Assembly: GCF_900099735.1 (NCBI RefSeq)
Contig: NZ_FNDT01000014.1
Location: 21,084-85,083 of the forward strand
Origin: Arthrobacter subterraneus
GTDB taxonomy: Bacteria; Actinomycetota; Actinomycetes; Actinomycetales; Micrococcaceae
DNA length: 64,000 bases
Direction: 5' to 3'
Under the pieces are notes generated by a model. That model saw only the letters and a list, made by a program, of their open reading frames with translations, was not told the DNA's origin and did no database searches. Shown piece by piece: positions 1 through 8,394 of this stretch (positions within the stretch are counted from its first letter, which is position 1; the number at the start of each line of letters is the position of its first letter). A program made the translations under genes and the position numbers.

Positions 1-594
1 GCCGGGGATGAAGCCCCACAGCGCGCCACCCACAAACCCGGCGAGCACCACGAACACCAGGTGCAGGCCGAACGGCAGGTGCCAGGAGAATCCGATCCAG
101 CCGGCGAACATGGCACCGAGGATGATCTGCCCCTGGGCACCGATGTTGAACAGGCCGGCGCGGAAGGCGACCGCCACTCCCAGGCCGGCGAGGATCAGCG
201 GCGTGGCGACGGTGAGCGTCTCGGTCAGGGGCCGGAACATCAGGGCCAGGGAGTCGGCGCGGGGGTTGAACACTGCCCCCTGGAACAGGGCTGCGTACGC
301 TCCGCTGGCCGCTGCCCAGGCAGCCCCCAGCGTGTCACCGGGCCGGCTGAAGAAGTACGACGACGCCGCAGCGACGTCCTCGTCCGTCAGCGCGATCAGG
401 ATGCCGCCGAGGATGATGGACAGCACGACGGCGAGGATCGCCACGAGCGATGAGCCGGTGGCGATGCTCTTCAGGATGCCGCGCCCGCGGTCATCCCCGC
501 CCGCAGGCGGGGTTTCCACGGTGCCCGGAATGGGCGGCGGCGCCGCGGTGCCTTCGGCGATGCCCTCAGCGTTGGGCCCGTTGGCGGCGCTCAT
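1..594 (-). CDS. BMP-type nucleoside ABC transporter permease, first subunit (partial, C-terminus off the window)
   Basis: This is an inner-membrane permease of a BMP/PnrA-type ABC importer, a family that takes up nucleosides. The visible 198 residues hold a Pro/Gly-rich cytoplasmic start, a first membrane segment around residues 47-68, and then the family core with the motif FNIGAQGQ near residue 158, typical of YufP/NupP-like permeases. The ATG at 594 overlaps the TGA of the ATPase gene by 4 bases (ATGA), so the two are translationally coupled. The C-terminal part, and probably a second permease, lie beyond position 1. The general class is clear; the exact nucleoside specificity cannot be read from the sequence. 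Confidence 0.88.
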   Translation of the reverse strand, partial: MSAANGPNAEGIAEGTAAPPPIPGTVETPPAGGDDRGRGILKSIATGSSLVAILAVVLSIILGGILIALTDEDVAAASSYFFSRPGDTLGAAWAAASGAYAALFQGAVFNPRADSLALMFRPLTETLTVATPLILAGLGVAVAFRAGLFNIGAQGQIILGAMFAGWIGFSWHLPFGLHLVFVVLAGFVGGALWGFIPG

Positions 595-2213
595 CGGGTT
601 TCCTCCCCGGCAGCGTGCTCCCCGGAAATCCGTTCCCCGGCGGCGGTTCCGCCCTCACCCGCTGGGGTGGGGTTCTGCCCCGGGCCCTGCCCGAGCGCTT
701 CCTCGGCCGTCATTCCGGCCATCATGAGGCCGAGCACGTCGCGGGACGTGTCGCCGGGCACCACGCCCATGAGTTCTCCTCCGTGCAGCACCGCGATGCG
801 GTCCGCGAGTTCACTGATTTCATCGAGTTCGGTGGACACGATCATGACCGGTGTGCCGCCGTCGCGCTCGGCAACGATGCGCTTGTGCAGGAATTCGATC
901 GAACCGACATCAACCCCGCGGGTGGGCTGGGAGGCGATGAAGAGGTTCAGCGGCCGCGAGAGCTCGCGGGCCAGGACCACCTTCTGCTGGTTGCCGCCGG
1001 AGAGGGTGCTCACCGGTGCCTCGGCGCTTTGGGTGCGCACGTCGAACTCGGCGACCTTCTCGCGGGCATTCTTCAGCACCACAGCGGGTTTCATGGCGAG
1101 GCCCTTCGCGAACGGCGGCTCGTTGTACCAGTTGAGGATCATGTTCTCGGCGATCGAGAAGCTGCCCACCAGGCCGTCCACCTTGCGGTCTTCGGGAACA
1201 AAGCCGACACCCTCGCGGATGATGTCCTTCACCTTCATGCCGAGCAGTTCCCGGCCGTTCAACCGCACCGAACCGGACGCGTGCGGGTGCAGGCCGAGGA
1301 TGGCCTCGGTGAGTTCGGTCTGGCCGTTGCCCTGGACCCCGGCGACGGCGAGGATCTCACCCCTGGAAATGTCGAAGCTGACGTTGTCCACCAGGTTCTG
1401 GCCCCCGGCCCCCGGAACCGTCAGGTTTCGCACGGTGAAGGTGGTTTCCCCGGGGGTGGCCGGCGCCTTGTTCAGGCTGAGGCTTACCTTTCGGCCGACC
1501 ATCATGGAGGCCAGCTCGCCGGTGCTGGCGCTTGGGTCCACGGTTCCGACGACGGCGCCCCGCCGGATGACGGTGATGACATCCGAGACTGCCTTGACCT
1601 CGCGCAGTTTGTGCGAGATGAAGACGATTGCGGTGCCGCCGGCCTTCAGCTCCTCGATGATCTGGATCAGCTCATCGGTCTCCTGTGGGGTGAGCACGGC
1701 GGTGGGCTCGTCCAGGATCAGTACTTCCGCCTTGCGGACCAGCGCCTTGATGATTTCCACCCGCTGCTGGACGCCGACGGGCAGGTCTTCGACGAGTGCG
1801 TCGGGGTCAACATCGAACCCGTAGCGGTCGGAGATTTCCCGGATGCGGGCGCGGGTCTTGTCCAGATCGAGGATGCCGCCCGCTTTGGTGTGTTCGTCAC
1901 CGAGGGCCACGTTCTCCGCGACGGTGAAGACGGGGATGAGCATGAAGTGCTGATGCACCATGCCGATGCCCGCGGCCATCGCATCGCCGGGTCCACGGAA
2001 CGTGACCGGCTTCCCGTCAACGAGGATGCGCCCGTCCGTGGGTTCATAGAGTCCGTAGAGGACGTTCATGAGGGTGGATTTGCCGGCGCCGTTCTCGCCG
2101 AGGAGACAATGCACCTGGCCGGGGTTCACCACCAGATCGATATTGTCATTGGCAACAAGGGAGCCAAACCGTTTGGTGATTCCCTGTAGTTCGAGCTTCA
2201 CAACCCCAACCAA
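591..2213 (-). CDS. BMP-type nucleoside ABC transporter ATP-binding protein (two ATPase domains)
   Basis: A duplicated sugar/nucleoside-class ABC ATPase that powers uptake together with the permease and the lipoprotein next to it. The first domain has Walker [10 protein letters not shown] near residue 40 and Walker [12 protein letters not shown] near residue 165. The second domain has the degenerate P-loop VQGNGQTEL and the signature [10 protein letters not shown] near residue 405, followed by FIASQPTRGVD. The length of 540 residues fits the family. Two starts are possible: TTG at 2213, 4 bases after AAAGGACAGG, or GTG at 2201, which gives the more usual beginning MKLELQGITKRFG. The C-terminal 45 residues are Gly/Glu/Ala rich and look disordered. 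Confidence 0.92.
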   Translation of the reverse strand: MVGVVKLELQGITKRFGSLVANDNIDLVVNPGQVHCLLGENGAGKSTLMNVLYGLYEPTDGRILVDGKPVTFRGPGDAMAAGIGMVHQHFMLIPVFTVAENVALGDEHTKAGGILDLDKTRARIREISDRYGFDVDPDALVEDLPVGVQQRVEIIKALVRKAEVLILDEPTAVLTPQETDELIQIIEELKAGGTAIVFISHKLREVKAVSDVITVIRRGAVVGTVDPSASTGELASMMVGRKVSLSLNKAPATPGETTFTVRNLTVPGAGGQNLVDNVSFDISRGEILAVAGVQGNGQTELTEAILGLHPHASGSVRLNGRELLGMKVKDIIREGVGFVPEDRKVDGLVGSFSIAENMILNWYNEPPFAKGLAMKPAVVLKNAREKVAEFDVRTQSAEAPVSTLSGGNQQKVVLARELSRPLNLFIASQPTRGVDVGSIEFLHKRIVAERDGGTPVMIVSTELDEISELADRIAVLHGGELMGVVPGDTSRDVLGLMMAGMTAEEALGQGPGQNPTPAGEGGTAAGERISGEHAAGEETR

Positions 2214-2246
2214 CCTGTCCTTTGTGGGAGCTGGACAGCTGCGGTG

Positions 2247-2367
2247 GGACAGGGTTCGCCTGTCCGCCGCACCCGCACAGCGGATACAGACTCAATTCAA
2301 CCGTAACGCGCACACGCCGCCCGCTCCTGCAGGACCATGGAACCATCCTGGGAGCGGGCGGCGTGTG
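2247..2367 (-). terminator. Pair of strong hairpins between the importer lipoprotein gene and the ATPase gene
   Basis: Two inverted repeats fill the gap after the binding-protein gene. The first in transcription order has perfect 17-bp arms at 2311-2327 and 2351-2367. The second has 7-bp arms GGACAGG/CCTGTCC at 2247-2253 and 2259-2265, extended with bulges. There is no clear U tract. The likely role is partial termination or mRNA stabilisation, so that the binding protein is made in excess over the ATPase and permease. That is inference. Confidence 0.6.
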
Positions 2368-2379
2368 TCAGCTTCGGTG

Positions 2380-3492
2380 TTACTTGGGGCTTGCCTCGGA
2401 CTCGACAGTGATGTCGCCGGAGATGATGCCTGCCTTGATTTCCTCAAGTTCGGCCTTCAGCTCGTCCGGGACGGAAGCCTCCTGGTCGTGGAAGGGTGCC
2501 AGTGCCACGCCGCCGTTTTCGAGGGTGCCGACGTACGGCTCGTTGCTGAAGTTGTCCTCAACGTCCTCGGAGATGACCTGCTCAACAGCCTCGCCCATCA
2601 GCTTCATGACGGAGGTGAGGATGAACTCGGTTCCGCTCTCAACGGTCTCGAAGCCGTCCGAGTCTACCCAGATCACCTTGTTGCTGCCGCCGTCGGCGTT
2701 GGCTTCTTCGACGGCCTCGATGGTGCCGAGGCCCACGGGGCCGGCTACCGGCATGATGATGTCCGCGCCCTCGTTGATGAAGTTCTGCGTGTTCGTCTTG
2801 CCTGCGGCCTGGTCCTCGAAATTGCCGGTAAAGGTTCCGGTCTGTGCTTCCTTGTCCCAGCCGAGGAGCTGGACGTCGGCGTCCTTCTGCTCGTTGTAGT
2901 ACGCAACGCCGTCGGCGAAACCGTCCATAAAGATGGTCACCGTGGGGATCTGGATGCCGCCGTAGGTGGCAACCCGGCCCGTTTCCGAGGTTCCGGCAGC
3001 AAGGTAGCCGGCAAGGAACGCGGCCTGCGCCGTGTCATAGATGATCGGCTTGACGTTGGGGAGGTCAATCTGGTTGTCGTCGACAATCGCGAAGTTGGTC
3101 TCTGGGTTGGCTTCCGCTGCCTCGGCCGTGGTGGCGGAGAGCAGGAATCCGACGGTGACGATCATGTCGCAGCCGGCGCTGACCATGGAGTTGACGTTCG
3201 GGGTGAAGTCCGTTTCCGCCTGGGATTCCGCCTGGCGGACCTCGATGCCGAGCGATTCCTCGGCAGCCTGGATGCCCTCGTAGCTGGACTGGTTGAACGA
3301 CTGGTCGTCGAATCCGCCCGAGTCGGAAACGATGCAGCCGGTGTAGTCGGTGGCTTCAGCTGCCGGATCGGATCCGCCGCCGTCGGTCTCTGCCGGCGGC
3401 GCACCGCAACCGGCAAGGAGAAGGGCTGCTGCACCCAGTGCTGCAACGGACATCCCGGTGCGGCGCCCTGACAAGCTCCGTGAATTCTTCAA
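2380..3492 (-). CDS. BMP family ABC transporter substrate-binding lipoprotein
   Basis: An extracytoplasmic nucleoside-binding lipoprotein of the BMP/PnrA family, 370 residues. It starts at TTG 3492, 4 bases after a perfect GGAGG, giving a short basic N-terminus, a hydrophobic stretch and the lipobox LLAGCG around residues 24-29. An upstream in-frame start at 3570 would add 26 unlikely residues. Family features include GGFDDQSFNQSSYEGIQ, a conserved GVGF-like DMIVTVGFLL segment and DSDGFET. It is the first gene of the importer transcription unit with the ATPase and permease downstream. Ligand identity (nucleoside) is known for the family, not shown here. Confidence 0.93.
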   Translation of the reverse strand: MKNSRSLSGRRTGMSVAALGAAALLLAGCGAPPAETDGGGSDPAAEATDYTGCIVSDSGGFDDQSFNQSSYEGIQAAEESLGIEVRQAESQAETDFTPNVNSMVSAGCDMIVTVGFLLSATTAEAAEANPETNFAIVDDNQIDLPNVKPIIYDTAQAAFLAGYLAAGTSETGRVATYGGIQIPTVTIFMDGFADGVAYYNEQKDADVQLLGWDKEAQTGTFTGNFEDQAAGKTNTQNFINEGADIIMPVAGPVGLGTIEAVEEANADGGSNKVIWVDSDGFETVESGTEFILTSVMKLMGEAVEQVISEDVEDNFSNEPYVGTLENGGVALAPFHDQEASVPDELKAELEEIKAGIISGDITVESEASPK

Positions 3493-3722
3493 TGTTCCTC
3501 CGATAAGAAGTAAGCCCGCGAACAAGAGATCAATGAGTGTCCGTTTGCGATGCCCTGATCCGGGATCCAAGCTCTGTTTTCATTGATGTTCGCAGCGCCG
3601 GTCCCGCCTCAGTCCGGGACTCGATGATGAAGCTTACTCTAACGCCGGAGTGACCGGGCACACTACCAAGGCGCGGCCCGGTTCCCACATTGTTCAAGTT
3701 TTGTTACCAACGGGTAGGTGAC

Positions 3723-4781
3723 TTACCGGGAGGCTGGTGCTCCGGCGTCGATCCGGGCCTGCGCGCTTCCCCACGCATCCGCAAGGGAGGTCAGGGAATC
3801 AATCCTGGAACCGACGTCGTAGGTTGTTCCGGTGATCATGAGTTCCTGCGCTCCGGTGAGTTCAACCAGCTCCTCAAGCCGCGCGGTCACCTGATCCGGT
3901 GTCCCGACTGCCTTGATCGCCGGGAGATGCTCGAGCATGAGCTGCTCCTGATCGGTGAACACCCGCTGTGCCGCCTCTTCCGGCGACACGATGGGCGCGG
4001 GCCGTCCGGACCGCAGCGACAGCGCCATCACCCTGGCGGGCCCGGCCAGGTATTCGGCCTCTTCCACGGTGTCAGCGGTCAGCGCCGAGGTGGCCAGCAT
4101 GGCGTACGGCTCGGCAAGCGCCGGTGAGGGCTGGAAGTTGGAGCGGTACAGGCGCATGACCGCCGCCGGATCCTCATTGCCGAAGTGGTGCGCGTAGCTG
4201 TACCGCAGGCCAAGCATGCCGGCCAGCTGGGCAGAGTAACCGCTGGAACCGAGCAGCCACACATCAGGGAACGACGACGGCGACGGGGTGGCTGCCAGCC
4301 GCATCACCCGGTCCGGCGTCCGGTTGTCCCCGAGGAGGGCGAGTACCTCGAGGACGTGCTGCGGGAACTCCTCCACGCCGAGCCCGTCGGTCTGCCGGCG
4401 CAGGGCCAGAGCGGTCATCTGGTCGGTCCCTGGAGCGCGACCGATGCCGAGGTCGATCCGGTCCGGGTGCAGCGCCTCGAGCAGGGCGAACTGTTCGGCA
4501 ACCACAAAGGGAGCGTGGTTCGGGAGCATGACGCCGCCGGAGCCGACGCGGATGCGTGCAGTCTGCGCGGCAAGGTGGGCAATCAACACCGGGGGGCTCG
4601 TGGAGGCGACGGAGGGCATGTTGTGGTGCTCAGCGACCCAGAAACGGATGAAGCCCAGCCGGTCGGCGGCCTGCGCCAGCCGCGCACTGTTGGCGAGCGC
4701 CTCGGAACTGGTACGGCCGGACCCCACGGTGGCGAGGTCGAGCACGGACAGGGGCACACGGAAGGTATCGGAGTTGCTCAC
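3723..4781 (-). CDS. LLM class flavin-dependent oxidoreductase (luciferase-like)
   Basis: A TIM-barrel flavin-dependent oxidoreductase or monooxygenase of the bacterial luciferase family, type 1 (VPLSVLDLATVGSG start). Recognisable segments are FWVAEHHNMPSVAS near residue 50, RIRVGSGGVMLPNHAPFVVAEQFALL and DLGIGRAPGTD. The length of 352 residues is typical. I chose GTG 4781 as the start. An upstream ATG at 4814 sits inside a perfect 9-bp inverted repeat and adds 11 unlikely residues. The substrate is unknown. It follows the M20 gene on the same strand but is separated from it by that hairpin, so it may be a separate unit. Confidence 0.88.
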   Translation of the reverse strand: MSNSDTFRVPLSVLDLATVGSGRTSSEALANSARLAQAADRLGFIRFWVAEHHNMPSVASTSPPVLIAHLAAQTARIRVGSGGVMLPNHAPFVVAEQFALLEALHPDRIDLGIGRAPGTDQMTALALRRQTDGLGVEEFPQHVLEVLALLGDNRTPDRVMRLAATPSPSSFPDVWLLGSSGYSAQLAGMLGLRYSYAHHFGNEDPAAVMRLYRSNFQPSPALAEPYAMLATSALTADTVEEAEYLAGPARVMALSLRSGRPAPIVSPEEAAQRVFTDQEQLMLEHLPAIKAVGTPDQVTARLEELVELTGAQELMITGTTYDVGSRIDSLTSLADAWGSAQARIDAGAPASR

Positions 4782-4800
4782 GCAGAGGAGTAACCGCGCG

Positions 4801-4823
4801 CCGGCGGGATGCATTCCCGCCGG
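4801..4823 (-). terminator. Perfect 9-bp inverted repeat after the M20 amidohydrolase gene
   Basis: Arms CCGGCGGGA (4801-4809) and TCCCGCCGG (4815-4823) with a 5-base loop lie 5 bases beyond the stop codon of the M20 gene. There is no U tract, so this is a hairpin that could act as a terminator or RNA end rather than a classical intrinsic terminator. Confidence 0.45.
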
Positions 4824-4827
4824 ATCT

Positions 4828-6033
4828 CTAGTGGCGCAGGCCCAGGACCGCGCGCATCGCAGCCGCTGCCATCACCCGCACGCCGCATCCGATGGCGTGC
4901 TCATCGGGCCGGTAGTCGCCGCGGTGCAGATCGTAGGTCTCCCCTCCGGGGGTCCGGGTTCCGAGCCGCATCATGGCGCCGGGCACCTTCTGCGTCATCC
5001 AGGCGAAGTCCTCACCGCCCATGGACTGCGGGGTGAGCACCACGGAGTCCGGGCCGAGTTCCGCGCGGGCCGCGGCCTCGATCAGCCCGGTCTCTGCCTC
5101 GGTGTTCACCACCGGCGGCACCCCGCGGGTGTGCTCGAGCTTGACGTCGACGCCGAACGGGGCAGCCACCTGGCGCACCGTTTGGTCAAGCAGGTCACCG
5201 GCTGCCTCCCACGCCTCCCCGTCGAGGCAGCGCATGGTGCCGGACATGAACCCGTGGGCGGGGATGGCATTCGGGGCTGAACCCGCATGGATCTGGCCCC
5301 AGACCACGGAGACGGCGCTGCGGACGTCGATGCGGCGGGCCAGCACGGCGGGGACGTTCGCGGCGATGTGCGCCAGCGCAAACACCAGATCCTCGGTGAG
5401 GTGCGGACGGGACGTGTGGCCGCCGCGTCCGGTGAGCTCGACGCGCACGGTGTCAGAGGCCGAGGTGATCGCGCCGATGCGTGTTCCCACCAGGCCCACG
5501 TCGATGCGCGGATCACAGTGCAGCGCGAGAATGCGGGGCACCCCATCGAGGACGCCCTGCGAAATCACGTCCAGGGCGCCGCCGGGCATGGTCTCCTCGG
5601 CCGGCTGGAAGATCACGCGTACGCGCCCGTTGAGCGGGAACTCGGCGTCGATCTTGGCGAGAACCTCCGCGACGCCGAGCATCACGGTGGTGTGGACGTC
5701 ATGGCCGCAGGCGTGCGCAATACCCGTGGCGCTCGAGGCGTAGGGCAGCTCCGTCTCCTCGAGGATGGGAAGCGCGTCGATGTCGGCACGCAGCCCGATT
5801 TTCAGCTCGCCCCGGCCGATGTCGACGTACAGGCCGGTATCCTCAAGGCGCTTCGGCTTCAGCCCGGCCGCTTCGAGGTGCTCAACGAGCCGGTCCGTGG
5901 TGCGGTATTCCTTGTGCGACAGCTCGGGGTGCGCGTGGATGTCACGTCGGAACCTCGTCAACTCGTCCAGCATCGGAGCGGCCCACACGCCGATGTGTGG
6001 GACGACGGGAGCCTCGGTGGAAGTTTTCTGCAC
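4828..6033 (-). CDS. M20 family metallopeptidase / amidohydrolase (N-acyl amino acid hydrolase type)
   Basis: A cytoplasmic dizinc amidohydrolase of the M20D group, which removes acyl groups from amino acids (hippurate/IAA-amino acid hydrolase-like). Conserved blocks are RRDIHAHPELSHKEYRT near residue 30, LRADIDALPI, the metal-binding HACGHDVHTTVMLG near residue 108, FQPAEETMPGGA with the catalytic Glu, and the C-terminal SMGGEDFAWM. Length 401 residues matches the family. The GTG start at 6033 has only a weak ribosome site. The physiological substrate is not inferable. Confidence 0.92.
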   Translation of the reverse strand: MQKTSTEAPVVPHIGVWAAPMLDELTRFRRDIHAHPELSHKEYRTTDRLVEHLEAAGLKPKRLEDTGLYVDIGRGELKIGLRADIDALPILEETELPYASSATGIAHACGHDVHTTVMLGVAEVLAKIDAEFPLNGRVRVIFQPAEETMPGGALDVISQGVLDGVPRILALHCDPRIDVGLVGTRIGAITSASDTVRVELTGRGGHTSRPHLTEDLVFALAHIAANVPAVLARRIDVRSAVSVVWGQIHAGSAPNAIPAHGFMSGTMRCLDGEAWEAAGDLLDQTVRQVAAPFGVDVKLEHTRGVPPVVNTEAETGLIEAAARAELGPDSVVLTPQSMGGEDFAWMTQKVPGAMMRLGTRTPGGETYDLHRGDYRPDEHAIGCGVRVMAAAAMRAVLGLRH

Positions 6034-6101
6034 CTGACAAGCGTAACCAACCTGTCGACGGCGGCTCTAACCGCGCGTCATTGGGCGACGTGCACGCCCG
6101 G

Positions 6102-7223
6102 TCAGAGGACGTCCACGTCGCCGCTGGCCCGCAGCGACTCCACTGCTTTCTTCACTTCCTGGGCATGTTCCTTGGTGGTCACCAGCAGTGCGTCGGGAGT
6201 GTCCACAATAACGACGTCGTCAATTCCGATGAGCGCGATCACGCGCTTGGTGTCGGAGACCACAATGCCGGAGGCATTCTCCGAGAAGACGCGCGCGCCC
6301 TCGCCCATCACCGTCAGCTCACTGTTCTCCATGGCAGGGTTGAGCCGGCCGATGGCTGCGAAGTCGCCGACGTCGTCCCAGCTGAAGTTGCCCGGAATCA
6401 TGGCGACATCGCCCGCGGCCGCGGCAGGCTCGGCAACCGCGTAGTCGATTGCGATCTTCGGCAGTGTGGGCCAGACGCGGCGGGCAACCTCATTGCGGGA
6501 CCGGGTGTCCCAGGCGGCGGCGATCTCCATGAGCCCGGCATAGAGGAGGGGTTCATTCGCTTCGAGGTGCTTGAGCATGAGGGCCACCGGCGCCACGAAC
6601 ATGCCGGCGTTCCAGCTGTACTTGCCGCTGTCGATGTACTCACGGGCGACGGCGACCGACGGCTTCTCCACAAATTCGATGACGGAGTGCGCGCTCGGTG
6701 CGCCGGCGATGTCCAGCGGATCACCGGCGCGGATGTAGCCGAAGCCCGTGGACGGATGGGTGGGCAGGATCCCGATGGTCACGATGTAACCCTCGGCAGC
6801 GGTGTGGACGGCCTCGCGGACTGCGGCCTGGAAGTCCTCAGCAGGGGCGATCACCTGGTCAGCTGCAAACGAGCCCATGATGATGTCGGGATCGCGGTGG
6901 TAGAGGATCGCGGCGGCCAGCCCGATCGCCGCTCCTGAGTCCTTCGGCTCGCTCTCAAGGACCAGGTCGGAGTCCTTCAGTTCGGGCAACTGGGCGCGAA
7001 CCGCCCTGCGGTGTGCCTTCCCGGTCACCACCATGAGGCGTTTACCGCTGAGCGGTTGGAGCCGCTCATAGGTCGCCCGGATCAGGGTGCTGCCCGAGCC
7101 CGTCAGGTCATGCAGGAACTTGGGCGCTGCCGCCCGGGACAACGGCCATAGCCGGGTGCCGGTTCCGCCCGCCGGAATGACGCCGTGGAATCGGTCCAGG
7201 GGGCTCTTTTCATGGGTGCTCAT
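6102..7223 (-). CDS. manC: Mannose-1-phosphate guanylyltransferase
   Basis: This enzyme makes GDP-mannose from mannose-1-phosphate and GTP for glycan and glycolipid synthesis. The nucleotidyltransferase signature GVIPAGGTGTRLWPLSR lies near residue 18. Later blocks are GSFAADQVI, a family FVEKP motif, YSWNAGMFV and the conserved FSWDDVGDF near residue 298. The start ATG 7223 (MSTHEKSP) follows GGAAGCG; a start at 7250 would add nine non-conserved residues. The 373-residue length fits the short actinobacterial form that lacks the isomerase domain. It is divergent from sdhC across a 226-bp regulatory gap. A mannosyltransferase-like gene lies at 49 kb. The symbol is by function. Confidence 0.88.
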   Translation of the reverse strand: MSTHEKSPLDRFHGVIPAGGTGTRLWPLSRAAAPKFLHDLTGSGSTLIRATYERLQPLSGKRLMVVTGKAHRRAVRAQLPELKDSDLVLESEPKDSGAAIGLAAAILYHRDPDIIMGSFAADQVIAPAEDFQAAVREAVHTAAEGYIVTIGILPTHPSTGFGYIRAGDPLDIAGAPSAHSVIEFVEKPSVAVAREYIDSGKYSWNAGMFVAPVALMLKHLEANEPLLYAGLMEIAAAWDTRSRNEVARRVWPTLPKIAIDYAVAEPAAAAGDVAMIPGNFSWDDVGDFAAIGRLNPAMENSELTVMGEGARVFSENASGIVVSDTKRVIALIGIDDVVIVDTPDALLVTTKEHAQEVKKAVESLRASGDVDVL

Positions 7224-7335
7224 CGCTTCCACATTAACAGCAGGGCACAATGCACCGGATTCCGGTGCAGTCCGGACGTTAACCTGGCCGCTTTTGCGCG
7301 CATGTTAACAAGGTCACAACGTAGGGTTCCCTAAA

Positions 7336-7364
7336 TTGAACCCCCCAACCGCCGGGCCTAGATT
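7336..7364 (+). promoter_or_regulatory. Predicted sigma-A-type promoter of sdhCDAB
   Basis: TTGAAC at 7336-7341 and TAGATT at 7359-7364 are separated by exactly 17 bases, which fits a housekeeping promoter. Transcription would start near 7371, leaving a leader of about 80 nt before the GTG of sdhC. Two GTTAAC palindromes (7278-7283 and 7304-7309) lie upstream and could be regulator sites. The rest of the 7224-7449 gap shows nothing else I recognise. Confidence 0.5.
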
Positions 7365-7449
7365 AGGCTTGTGGAACGAGTGCTCTCGCGGGGCGACATT
7401 CCAGCGTGGAAGACGCGCTAACGCCTCCGCGACACAGGGAGGTTTTTCA

Positions 7450-7830
7450 GTGTCGAAGACACCAGCAGGCACCCTCTACCGTGGCCGCGAAGGCCAATGG
7501 TCCTGGGTAGCGCATCGTATTACCGGCGTCGTGATCTTCTTTTTCCTACTGGTGCATGTGCTCGACACCTCTCTGGTGCGGGTCTCCCCCGAGGCATATG
7601 ACGCCGTCATCGAGTCCTACAAGAACCCCATCATGGGTCTGGGAGAGCTGGGACTGGTGGGCGCTATCGTCTTCCACGCCTTCAACGGCCTCCGCGTTGT
7701 CCTTGTGGACTTCTGGAAGAAGGGCCCCCGGTACCACCGGCAGATGCTGTGGGCCGTCGTCGGATTGTGGGCAGTGACCATGATCGCCTTCTCCATCCGT
7801 CATCTCTCTGTTGTCTTCGGAGGTCACTAA
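7450..7830 (+). CDS. sdhC: Succinate dehydrogenase cytochrome b556 subunit
   Basis: Membrane anchor subunit of complex II, carrying haem b and quinone contacts. The 126 residues hold three membrane helices. The family signature WSWVAHRITGVVIFFFLLVHV is near residues 17-37, and VFHAFNGLRVVLVDF carries the conserved His ligand region near residue 77. The start is GTG 7450, placed by the strong ribosome site AGGGAGGT 7 bases upstream; the frame is open further upstream but that part does not resemble SdhC. It is the first gene of the four-gene sdhCDAB operon and is 3 bases from sdhD. Confidence 0.94.
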   Translation: MSKTPAGTLYRGREGQWSWVAHRITGVVIFFFLLVHVLDTSLVRVSPEAYDAVIESYKNPIMGLGELGLVGAIVFHAFNGLRVVLVDFWKKGPRYHRQMLWAVVGLWAVTMIAFSIRHLSVVFGGH

Positions 7831-7833
7831 GCC

Positions 7834-8301
7834 ATGGCAGCTCCCATCGTTGAATCTCCCCGCTCCGGCCGCATCTCACCGCAGTACCGGCGCAGCGGCG
7901 GGTCCAGGGGCAACTTCGAGATGTTCGCATGGCTGTTCATGCGCCTCTCCGGTGTTGTCCTCGTAGTGCTGATCTTCGTACACCTGTACATGAACCTGAT
8001 CGACGGCGAAGGAATCGAAGGCGTCGACTTCGGCTTCGTCGCCGGCAAATGGGCTGACCCGCTGTGGCAGGTCTGGGACCTGGTGATGCTGTGGCTGGCT
8101 ATGCTGCACGGCACCAACGGCGTACGCGTGATCATCAACGACTACGCCGAAAAGGACTCCACCCGCTTCTGGCTGAAGAACGTCCTGTACGTCTCCACCG
8201 TCGTCATCATTGTGCTCGGCACCCTGGTGATCTTCACCTTCGATCCCTGCCCCGTGGTCAACGGCGTTCCGCACGTCGCCGACTACTGCCCGGCGCCCTG
8301 A
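7834..8301 (+). CDS. sdhD: Succinate dehydrogenase hydrophobic membrane anchor subunit
   Basis: Second membrane anchor of complex II, 155 residues with three membrane helices. Key segments are FEMFAWLFMRLSGVVLVVL near residue 30 and the family motif MLHGTNGVRVIINDY near residue 90, whose His region contacts haem or quinone. The ATG follows GGAGG located in the end of sdhC, so the two anchors are probably coupled. A 93-nt spacer separates it from sdhA. Confidence 0.93.
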   Translation: MAAPIVESPRSGRISPQYRRSGGSRGNFEMFAWLFMRLSGVVLVVLIFVHLYMNLIDGEGIEGVDFGFVAGKWADPLWQVWDLVMLWLAMLHGTNGVRVIINDYAEKDSTRFWLKNVLYVSTVVIIVLGTLVIFTFDPCPVVNGVPHVADYCPAP

Positions 8302-8394
8302 CCTTCCAGTTTCATACGGTCCGTAGTTCAGCAGCACCGGACGGCGGAAGATCCAACCAGATATATCGCCAGTTCCAACAGAAAGAGCAAAGGT

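Noticed and set aside
7278..7309. Twin GTTAAC sites upstream of sdhC as a defined operator
   Set aside because: Short hexamers with 26-bp spacing are too weak to call; noted only in the promoter entry.
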